This document shows, piece by piece, positions 55,624 to 64,000 of a stretch of 64,000 nucleotides of DNA. This DNA comes from Subdoligranulum variabile (lineage in GTDB: Bacteria; Bacillota; Clostridia; Oscillospirales; Ruminococcaceae). A model generated the notes under the pieces. The model was given only the letters and a program-made list of their open reading frames with translations, was not told where the DNA came from and searched no databases. The stretch is taken from NCBI GenBank assembly GCA_004554775.1, contig SFKI01000007.1, positions 62,001 to 126,000 of the forward strand. The letters run 5' to 3'. Made by a program: the position numbers and the translations under genes. The first letter of the stretch is position 1; every line of letters begins with the position of its first letter.

Positions 55624-57018
55624 TCAGAAATTGGCGTACAGCGCTGTTGCATTGGTTGCGGCCACTACGTAGGCAATGCACAGCAGCGCCAGCAGGGCCG
55701 AAGCAACCACTTTGGCAGCGGTATTGCGGCTGATTCTCTCCCACAGCCAGCGCGGCAGCACCGACGAGCACACGCAGCCCAGCGCCAAAAATACACCGTA
55801 GTTGCGCAGATAATACACCGCCGAAATACCGCCCTGCGGGATGAACAGCTTATTAAGCAGCAGCCCCAGCGGTGCGCCGGGCTGGTTGGCCGTAAAGATG
55901 CCCCAGCCAAGCACCACAAAAAACAGTGTGTAAATGTGGGCGGCAACCGGGCATTTCTTCAAGAATTTCAGCAGGAAATTTTTTTCAATGACCAGCAGCA
56001 CAAAATAGTACAAGCCCCACACAATAAAGTTCCAGCTTGCGCCGTGCCAGATGCCGGTCGCGGCCCAGACAAGGAACATATTCAGCATCTGCCGTGCCGC
56101 GCCCTTGCGGTTGCCGCCCAGCGGGATGTAAATGTAATCGCGGAACCAGCCGGATAGTGAGATATGCCACCGGCGCCAGAACTCGGTAATGCTGGCAGAA
56201 ATATACGGCAGGTCAAAGTTGGCCGCGCAGTCAAAGCCCATCAGGGCGGCAAGGCCATTGCTCATCTCGCTGTACCCGGCAAAATCAAAGTAGAGCTGCA
56301 AGGAGTAAGCGATGATGCCCAGCCAGACCAGCGGGGTAGACACATTGCGAAGCCCTACGCCGCCTGCGCCGATGATATCCGTCCACAGTGCGCCGATGGA
56401 ATCCGCCAAAATCACCTTTTTGGCAAGGCCGAACAAAAACAGCTCCACGCCGCGCTCCATCAGCGCCGCGCTGCAGCGGTTTTTATAGTTGTGCAGCTGC
56501 GGGGCCATATCACGGTATTTGATGATCGGTCCTACGATCAATTGCGGGAAGAACAGCACATACGCCGCAAAGGCAACGGGGTCTTTCTCGGCCTCGACCT
56601 TGCCGGTATAAACGTCGGCCTCGTAGCTGATAATTTTAAAAATGTAGTAGCTGATGCCCAGGGGCAGCACCGCACCTACATTCAGGGCCGCAAGGCCAAA
56701 ATTCCCGATGCTGTTCAAGGTGTCGATCAGGAAATTGGCATACTTAAAATAGACCAGCACCGCCAGGTTGACGACTGCAGCCACAGCGGGCAACAGCCCT
56801 TTCAGCCTGTCCCGCGTGCGCGCTGTCAAAAGACCCCACAGATAGTTGAATACGATCAGGCAGACGATCAGCGGCAGATATTCCACGCCGGTCCAACAGT
56901 AGAACAGCAGGCTTTCGGCCAGCAGCACCACATTTTTGCCGCGCCCGGGCACCAGATAATAAGCCAGCAGCGCCAACGGCAAAAAACAGAACAAAAACAC
57001 CACACTGTTAAAAACCAT
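55624..57018 (-). CDS. MBOAT family O-acyltransferase (AlgI/DltB-like)
   Basis: A 464-residue polytopic membrane O-acyltransferase with about eleven helices. The MBOAT histidine is in ATGIWHGASWNFIVWG, and the second conserved segment FWRRWHISLSGWFRDYIYIPLGGNR is present. It moves acyl (usually acetyl) groups across the membrane to an acceptor polymer. Partnered with a DHHW protein, polysaccharide or teichoic-type polymer O-acetylation is likely. AGGAGG precedes ATG 57018 by 8 bases. Confidence 0.92.
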   Translation of the reverse strand: MVFNSVVFLFCFLPLALLAYYLVPGRGKNVVLLAESLLFYCWTGVEYLPLIVCLIVFNYLWGLLTARTRDRLKGLLPAVAAVVNLAVLVYFKYANFLIDTLNSIGNFGLAALNVGAVLPLGISYYIFKIISYEADVYTGKVEAEKDPVAFAAYVLFFPQLIVGPIIKYRDMAPQLHNYKNRCSAALMERGVELFLFGLAKKVILADSIGALWTDIIGAGGVGLRNVSTPLVWLGIIAYSLQLYFDFAGYSEMSNGLAALMGFDCAANFDLPYISASITEFWRRWHISLSGWFRDYIYIPLGGNRKGAARQMLNMFLVWAATGIWHGASWNFIVWGLYYFVLLVIEKNFLLKFLKKCPVAAHIYTLFFVVLGWGIFTANQPGAPLGLLLNKLFIPQGGISAVYYLRNYGVFLALGCVCSSVLPRWLWERISRNTAAKVVASALLALLCIAYVVAATNATALYANF

Positions 57019-57040
57019 CCGCAAGACCTCCTTTCTTATA

Positions 57041-57072
57041 AAAACAGGCCGTTACCCTGCGGTAGCGGCCTG
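57041..57072 (-). terminator. Partial terminator between the DUF4358 and MBOAT genes
   Basis: On the minus strand CAGGCCGCTACC (57072-57061) pairs with GGTAACGGCCTG (57056-57045), one mismatch, followed by TTTTTA. It would reduce transcription of the two downstream genes relative to the lipoprotein. Confidence 0.75.
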
Positions 57073-57091
57073 CTGCATCCATCACTCTTGT

Positions 57092-57688
57092 TTAGAAGTT
57101 CAGTGCCGTCTCCAAAGCGGTATCAATGGCGCTGTAATCCGGGTTGGCAATGCCTGCGATCACGATGGCAACATAGTCACCGTTCGCAACGATGCGGGCG
57201 TCTTTTGCCAGGGCAACCTTGTCGGCAAATTCGGCGTACAGGTCGTTGGCAGACAGGCTTTCCTTGTAAGCCTGCAACTCGCTCTCGACATCAGCGGCCT
57301 TGCCGGGCTTGGCCTGGGCCACAAAGACGAGACCACAGTCTGCCTGGTCGTTGGTCACATCGCCCTTGTAACCGGCGATGTTGTCCATCGTCAGCATCAG
57401 CTCATTCTCGACCGAGAAGTCGTCCAGCGCACGGGGGTTGGCGATGGGGTTGACCTCCTCCAAAGCGGATACAGCAGCGTCCAGGTTGGCGGTATTGGCC
57501 TCGGCATCATCGCTCACGACAATGTCGGTCACACTGTCAGCACCGCCGACGGTGCTCTCTGCGGTGGACTCGGCAACAGACTCAGAAGCCACGGCGCTCT
57601 CCGCAGCCGAAGAAGCAGCAGAGCTGGCGGAACTGCCGCAGCCAGCCAGCAGGGCAGCGCACAGCAGGATAGGAAGTAACTTTTTCAT
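57092..57688 (-). CDS. DUF4358 family lipoprotein
   Basis: A 198-residue secreted lipoprotein. Signal peptide and lipobox LLAGC (Cys ~16) are followed by a Ser/Ala/Glu-rich linker of ~50 residues and a compact C-terminal domain with GLVFVAQAKPGKAADVESEL and VANGDYVAIVIAG, the DUF4358 pattern. DUF4358 proteins of unknown function are frequently next to MBOAT and DHHW genes. Start ATG 57688 follows AAAAAGGAGA. Promoter TTGAAA-17-TATTCT lies upstream. Confidence 0.88.
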   Translation of the reverse strand: MKKLLPILLCAALLAGCGSSASSAASSAAESAVASESVAESTAESTVGGADSVTDIVVSDDAEANTANLDAAVSALEEVNPIANPRALDDFSVENELMLTMDNIAGYKGDVTNDQADCGLVFVAQAKPGKAADVESELQAYKESLSANDLYAEFADKVALAKDARIVANGDYVAIVIAGIANPDYSAIDTALETALNF

Positions 57689-57776
57689 GGGTAGGATCTC
57701 CTTTTTCATATCTTTTTCATAATGGTATGGTATGCTTTTAAAAATAAGCATCGGCATGCTATACCGATACCCTAAT

Positions 57777-57805
57777 AGAATACACCATATCCCTGCTTTT
57801 TTCAA
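57777..57805 (-). promoter_or_regulatory. Promoter of the DUF4358-MBOAT-DHHW operon
   Basis: On the minus strand TTGAAA (57805-57800), 17 nt, TATTCT (57782-57777). Confidence 0.6.
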
Positions 57806-57912
57806 GCCGTTTGGCGCGAAACCTGGCCGGAAAACCGGCCGGGAAATTGTAAAATTTTTAAGTAGCTCGCAGGCTGCCTACATTATTATAGTAAGAGAGG
57901 GGAGACTGCCCT

Positions 57913-58452
57913 ATGCGCAGCACAAAAGCCCGAGAGGTCGCTTGGACGGGTATGCTGTTTGCCCTGGCCATTGCGCTTTCGTTTCTGGAATCTGCCATCA
58001 CGCCGCTTTTGGGCCTGATGCCCGCCATGAAGCTGGGCCTTTCCAACCTGGTGGTCATGTACGCGCTGCTGTTTTTAAACACCCGCACGGCGGCAGAGCT
58101 GGTGCTGCTCAAAGCGCTGTTTGCACTGCTGACCCGCGGGCCGACAGCAGGCTTTTTGTCACTATGCGGCGGCGTGCTGTCCTTTTTGGTACTGTGGGCG
58201 CTGCTGCAGCTGCCCGTGTCGCCTGGGGAGTTCATCTTTACAGTCAGCGGTGCGCTGGCCCATAACATCGGCCAATTGCTGGGCGCGTCGGTGCTTCTAT
58301 CCAGCGCCATGGCCTTGGGGTATGCGCCGGTGCTGCTGGTAGCCGGGCTTTGCGTGGGGGCGCTGAGCTGCGTTTTGTCCAAGGCGCTTTTTGCAGCTAT
58401 GCCAAAGAACGGCAAAACGAGAGTAAACCAATACAAGCTTTTCAAAAAATAG
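57913..58452 (+). CDS. Gx transporter family protein (Hpre_diP_synt_I/HepT-like)
   Basis: A 179-residue protein with five to six hydrophobic helices. The start VAWTGMLFALAIALSFLES and the MPAMKLGLSNLVVMYALLFL block match the family named after heptaprenyl diphosphate synthase component I, now thought to be ECF-type S components ('Gx transporter'). No substrate is known. AGAGAGGGGAGA precedes the ATG. The common neighbour NusG-domain-II protein is not present. Confidence 0.85.
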   Translation: MRSTKAREVAWTGMLFALAIALSFLESAITPLLGLMPAMKLGLSNLVVMYALLFLNTRTAAELVLLKALFALLTRGPTAGFLSLCGGVLSFLVLWALLQLPVSPGEFIFTVSGALAHNIGQLLGASVLLSSAMALGYAPVLLVAGLCVGALSCVLSKALFAAMPKNGKTRVNQYKLFKK

Positions 58453-58482
58453 GAATTATTCTTAAAAATATAAAAAGAACTA

Positions 58483-58511
58483 TTGACAAAAACGCTTTTG
58501 TCCCGTATAAT
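58483..58511 (+). promoter_or_regulatory. Rubrerythrin promoter with overlapping inverted repeat
   Basis: TTGACA (58483-58488), 17 nt, TATAAT (58506-58511): full consensus. A 7-4-7 inverted repeat GACAAAA-ACGC-TTTTGTC (58485-58502) covers the -35 box and spacer, a typical repressor position. A second short palindrome (TGAGA...TCTCA, about 58519-58538) lies in the leader. Confidence 0.8.
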
Positions 58512-58595
58512 ATAGGCATGAGACAGGAACTTATCTCAAGAGCAAATAAGAGTAAGTAAAACAGAAAAATCCAAAATAGCAGGAGGCAATTTATT

Positions 58596-59132
58596 ATGTC
58601 GAAGTATGTTTGCACCGTTTGTGGTTATATCGCTGAAGGCACCATCCCCGAGTTCTGCCCGGTCTGCAAGGCTCCGGCTTCCAAGTTCATCGAGAAGAAG
58701 GACAACACCTACGTCACCGAGCACGTCGTCGGCATCGCCAAGGACGTCCCCGAGGAGATCAAGCAGGGCCTGCGCGAGAACTTCAACGGTGAGTGCAGCG
58801 AAGTTGGCATGTATCTGGCTATGAGCCGCGTGGCTGACCGTGAGGGCTACCCCGAAATCGCCGAAGCCTGGAAGCGCTACGCTTTTGAGGAAGCCGAGCA
58901 CGCTTCCAAGTTCGCTGAGCTGCTGGGCGAGGTGCTGACCGACAGCACCAAGAAGAACCTGCAGATGCGTGTTGACGCTGAGTGCGGCGCCTGCGCTGGC
59001 AAGATGGACCTGGCCAAGAAAGCCAAGGAGCTGAACCTCGACGCCATCCATGACACCGTCCACGAGATGGCAAAGGACGAGGCCCGCCATGGCCGCGGCA
59101 TGCAGGGCCTGCTGGACCGCTACTTCAAATAA
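58596..59132 (+). CDS. Reverse rubrerythrin (peroxide/oxygen-reducing)
   Basis: A 178-residue protein with an N-terminal rubredoxin-like Fe(Cys)4 site (CTVCGYIAEG ... CPVCKAP) followed by a ferritin-like di-iron four-helix domain (NFNGECSEVGMYLAMSRVADREG, FEEAEHASKFAELL, DEARHGRGMQGLLDRYF). This reversed domain order defines revRbr, which in clostridia reduces H2O2 and O2 using NADH via electron carriers. Strong codon bias, a consensus promoter and AGGAGG suggest high expression. Confidence 0.94.
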   Translation: MSKYVCTVCGYIAEGTIPEFCPVCKAPASKFIEKKDNTYVTEHVVGIAKDVPEEIKQGLRENFNGECSEVGMYLAMSRVADREGYPEIAEAWKRYAFEEAEHASKFAELLGEVLTDSTKKNLQMRVDAECGACAGKMDLAKKAKELNLDAIHDTVHEMAKDEARHGRGMQGLLDRYFK

Positions 59133-59154
59133 GCAGGGCAATACCGCCCTATCA

Positions 59155-59197
59155 AAAAGGGTCGAAGCTTCGGGCTTCGGCCCTTTTTGCTTACCCG
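59155..59197. terminator. Bidirectional terminator between rubrerythrin and DUF421 gene
   Basis: AAAAGGGTCGAAGC pairs with GCTTCGGCCCTTTT (one G-U) around TTCGG, with T-runs on both strands. It overlaps the last codons of the convergent DUF421 gene. Confidence 0.85.
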
Positions 59198-59880
59198 CCG
59201 CGGCAGGCAAAAAAGGTGCCCTGCTGGTTGCAGCCTGCGTAAAACACCTCGCTTTTCTGCCCGATGCCAACGCTGTGCAGCTGGTTTTCCAGCCAGGCAA
59301 CACTGCGGCCCGAGGCTTTTAAATTGTCCTGCATCAGCTGCCCGTCCAAGATCAGGTCATACCACGCACTCACCGGTTCGGGCGTAAGCTGCAAATCCTG
59401 CGGGGTGACGGGGCGGCTGCTGCTCTTGGGCAAAAAGCTGATCTGCCCGTTCGTTTCCAGAATCGCGGTCTGGATCTCGTTCGGGTCAAAATATCCCGCG
59501 ACCCGTGCCTGGCCTAAAAACTCGTTGACATCAATAGACGCGCGGGAGAGATTCTCTTTAAAAATTGTTCCATTTTCCATTAAGATCAGCGCACGTCCGC
59601 TCCATACGGTGCGCATCGCAATGCTGCGGCAGGCCGTAAAATGCACGGCCCAGGTCACAAGGCCGTACACCACCATCGCCGTAACGGGGCGGTACCACTG
59701 CTCCAGATTCGTCGCCAGCTCGGCGGCGATGGACCCCGTTGTGACGGCGTTTAAATAGTCAAAAGGGCTCATCTGCGAGATCTGCCGCTTGCCGCCCCAC
59801 CGCGTCAGCAGAAACATCCCTGCCAGCGATGCCAGGCTTGTAATGGCGACCTGCCCGATTTCCACCAAAACATCTGACAT
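59191..59880 (-). CDS. DUF421 (YetF-like) membrane protein, second copy
   Basis: A 229-residue paralog of the protein at 50301-50993. Three N-terminal helices, RWGGKRQISQMSPFDYLNAVTTGSIAAE, then the soluble domain (ALILMENGTIFKENLSRASI, DPNEIQTAILETNGQISFLPK). It has a glycine/cysteine-containing C-terminal tail. Unlike the other copy, it has no DUF4363 partner and lies between rubrerythrin and the lipid kinase. AGGAGGGG precedes ATG 59880. Confidence 0.88.
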   Translation of the reverse strand: MSDVLVEIGQVAITSLASLAGMFLLTRWGGKRQISQMSPFDYLNAVTTGSIAAELATNLEQWYRPVTAMVVYGLVTWAVHFTACRSIAMRTVWSGRALILMENGTIFKENLSRASIDVNEFLGQARVAGYFDPNEIQTAILETNGQISFLPKSSSRPVTPQDLQLTPEPVSAWYDLILDGQLMQDNLKASGRSVAWLENQLHSVGIGQKSEVFYAGCNQQGTFFACRGG

Positions 59881-59937
59881 AACCAACCCCTCCTGCACAA
59901 TATTTTGGGCAGGGGGCTAACAGTTTATCCCAATCTC

Positions 59938-59966
59938 TTGCACTTTTTGCAAGAAACCGCTACAAT
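59938..59966 (+). promoter_or_regulatory. Promoter of the lipid kinase-lon operon
   Basis: TTGCAC (59938-59943), 17 nt, TACAAT (59961-59966). A TTGCA-tttt-TGCAA inverted repeat overlaps the -35 box. Confidence 0.65.
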
Positions 59967-60022
59967 AAATATATCTGTTACTATCTGTCAGATTCAGCAA
60001 AAAAACGGGAGGACGCCGCGCC

Positions 60023-60985
60023 ATGCAGCAGCTGTTTATCATCAATCCTACGGCGGGCAAGGCCGATGCCAGCACTGAGCTGGTGCCCCGGATCCGCACC
60101 GCCGCAGCCCGTGCAGGCGTGGAGCCCCGCATAGAAATTACCCAAAGCAAGGGCCACGCCCGCCAACTGGCGGCACAGGCTGCTGCCAGCGGGGAAGAAG
60201 TACATATCTACGCGGCAGGCGGCGATGGCACGATGAACGAAGTGCTGCAAAGCGCGGCCAACCACCCCAACGTGGCGGTGGGCTGCATCCCGTGCGGCAG
60301 CGGTAACGACTATGTGCGCAATTTCGGCGCCCCGGCGGATTTTCTGGATATGGATGCCCAGCTGGCAGCCGAGAGCTTCCCGGCGGACCTGTTGGCAACA
60401 CCGCAGGGCTATGGCATAGATATCTACGCTGCGGGCATCGACGCACAGGTAGCGAACGGCATCCCCAAGTGGCGGCGCATCCCGCTGTGCGGCGGAACCA
60501 CCGCGTACACCCTGTCCATCCTCGAAGCCGTTTGCAGCAGCTTCAAGCACCATTTGCACATACAGGCTGATGACCGGGAACTGGACGGCATCTATATGAT
60601 GTTGGCCATCTGCAACGCCCGCATGTACGGCGGCGGCTACTGCGCCGCGCCCAACGCCAGTTTGGACGACGGCCTGCTGGATGTGGTGCTGCTAAAGCCA
60701 GTGCCGCGCTTCAAACTGCCCGGCCTGCTGGGCGGCTACAAAAAAGGCGAGCATCTTACGCACGACGGCACAGTGACAGAAATATTCCGCCCGTATCTGA
60801 CGTATTTCCGCACATCGGCCATTGACATCCAGGTGCTGGATGCCAAGCCGATGATCACCACGCTGGACGGGGAATGTTCACCCCAAAAAACGCTGCATGC
60901 CGAGGTGGCACGGCGCAGCGCGCGTATCCTTTTGCCGCCAAAACTCGCACACAACGCACCTGTTTTGCAGGTCATGGGAGAGTAA
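60023..60985 (+). CDS. Diacylglycerol kinase family lipid kinase (YegS/DgkB-like)
   Basis: A 320-residue soluble kinase. N-terminal FIINPTAGKA, the nucleotide motif AAGGDGTMNEVL (~residues 65-76) and CGSGNDYVRNFG, and a C-terminal block SLDDGLLDVVLLKP with TTLDGE are the family signatures. It phosphorylates diacylglycerol or a related lipid. Start chosen for GGGAGGA. lon starts 3 bases after the stop, suggesting a common transcript. Confidence 0.9.
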   Translation: MQQLFIINPTAGKADASTELVPRIRTAAARAGVEPRIEITQSKGHARQLAAQAAASGEEVHIYAAGGDGTMNEVLQSAANHPNVAVGCIPCGSGNDYVRNFGAPADFLDMDAQLAAESFPADLLATPQGYGIDIYAAGIDAQVANGIPKWRRIPLCGGTTAYTLSILEAVCSSFKHHLHIQADDRELDGIYMMLAICNARMYGGGYCAAPNASLDDGLLDVVLLKPVPRFKLPGLLGGYKKGEHLTHDGTVTEIFRPYLTYFRTSAIDIQVLDAKPMITTLDGECSPQKTLHAEVARRSARILLPPKLAHNAPVLQVMGE

Positions 60986-60988
60986 GCA

Positions 60989-63430
<2,442 letters not shown>

Positions 63431-63440
63431 AGGAACCACT

Positions 63441-64000
63441 ATGAACTACAATAACTGCGAGTTTCTCGCATCCTACGGCCTGTCCCGCCAGCTGCCGGAC
63501 AGCGACCGCCCGGAGATCGTTTTTTCCGGCCGCTCCAATGTAGGCAAATCCAGCCTGATCAATAAGCTGTGCAACCGCCGCAAGCTGGCCCGCGTCAGCG
63601 CCACGCCCGGCAAAACGGCGACCATCAACTTCTATAAGGTGGATAACGCCTACTTTGTCGACCTGCCAGGCTACGGCTATGCCAAAGTTTCCAACGCCGA
63701 GCGCGAGCGCTGGGACGAGCTGATCAATACGTACTTCGAGGATGACCGCAGCGTCTGCCTGCTGGTGCAGCTGCTGGACAGCCGCCACGCCCCCAGTGCC
63801 GACGACATGCAGATGCTGGAATACCTGCACTATCACCGCATCCCGTTTGTGGCCGCGCTGACCAAGGGCGACAAGCTGAAAAAAAGCGAGATGGCCGCCC
63901 GTCAGGCAGAATTTGAGCAGATCTGCGCGCCCTACGGCTGCCGGAAAGTCATCCTGACCAGCGCCGAGAACGGCCAGGGGATGGAAGAACTGCGCGCCCT
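63441..64000 (+). CDS. engB: Ribosome biogenesis GTPase EngB/YsxC (3' end outside window)
   Basis: At least 186 codons with no stop before the window ends; full-length EngB is about 195-200 residues, so little is missing. N-terminal FLASYGLSRQLP, G1 GRSNVGKSSLINKL, G2/switch block VSATPGKTATINFY, G3 DLPGYGYAK and G4 TKGDK are all present. EngB is an essential GTPase in late 50S assembly. AAAGGAA precedes ATG 63441. The lon-engB order is widely conserved. Confidence 0.95.
   Translation, partial: MNYNNCEFLASYGLSRQLPDSDRPEIVFSGRSNVGKSSLINKLCNRRKLARVSATPGKTATINFYKVDNAYFVDLPGYGYAKVSNAERERWDELINTYFEDDRSVCLLVQLLDSRHAPSADDMQMLEYLHYHRIPFVAALTKGDKLKKSEMAARQAEFEQICAPYGCRKVILTSAENGQGMEELRA

Overview
The window is a 64 kb stretch of dense, high-GC (roughly 60% by eye) bacterial chromosome. 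Its gene content points to an anaerobic, endospore-lineage Firmicute of class Clostridia. The evidence is a T-box leader on alaS, a complete spoIIIAA-AH operon, yunB, a gerA-type germination operon, a reverse rubrerythrin and Clostridia-type families such as DUF4364, DUF951, DUF4358 and DUF6311-like. High GC plus dispersed 'CGTAGGGGC...' palindromic repeats suggest the Oscillospiraceae/Ruminococcaceae (for example a Subdoligranulum/Gemmiger-like gut bacterium). That genus-level placement is inference. I see no prophage, transposase, CRISPR array or integrated element; nearly everything is vertically inherited core genome.

Layout. 0-3 kb: the 3' end of groEL, a VanZ-like membrane protein and a class B penicillin-binding protein. 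3-10.7 kb: a consensus promoter and T-box leader drive alaS, followed by hinT, an Apt-like phosphoribosyltransferase, comEC, holA and an RNase M5 gene. 10.8-14.4 kb, minus strand: an RluA-type pseudouridine synthase with a large GT-C-like membrane protein, then xpt. 14.6-19.7 kb: a complete livJHMGF branched-chain amino acid ABC transporter. 19.8-21.4 kb, minus: a DUF4364 protein and an S1-domain protein. 21.5-26.4 kb: DUF951, prfA, tsaC/sua5, coaE, a lytic-transglycosylase-like protein that has lost its GLMQ motif, and an M18 aminopeptidase. 26.5-27 kb: two identical tRNA-Ala(GGC) genes, each with its own consensus promoter and terminator.

27-45 kb: yunB, ligA, spoIIIAA-AH, asp23-like, nusB, a TsaD paralog, xseA, xseB, ispA, a DUF212 phosphatase-like gene, dxs, tlyA, nadK, argR, recN. 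This is the Bacillus yqh-yqi region in conserved order, without accBC, folD and spoIVB-spo0A. 45-50 kb: tRNA-Leu(UAA), a repeat-rich gap, a PF12897-type aspartate aminotransferase, fused secDF and nrdR. 50-54.4 kb: a DUF421-DUF4363 pair divergent from gerAA-AB-AC. 54.4-57.7 kb, minus: a DUF4358 lipoprotein, an MBOAT O-acyltransferase and a DHHW/AlgJ-like protein, probably a cell-surface polymer O-acetylation module. 57.9-64 kb: a Gx/HepT-like transporter, reverse rubrerythrin, a second DUF421 protein (minus), a lipid kinase, lon and the start of engB.

I did not find an obviously new multi-gene system. The items most worth a second look are the in-frame loss of the active-site GLMQ block in the lytic transglycosylase; the two families of intergenic palindromic repeats; an inverted repeat over the rubrerythrin promoter; an AT-rich island with an extended -10 promoter inside xseA; the TsaD paralog fixed in the nusB-xse operon; and the DUF421-DUF4363/gerA divergent arrangement.
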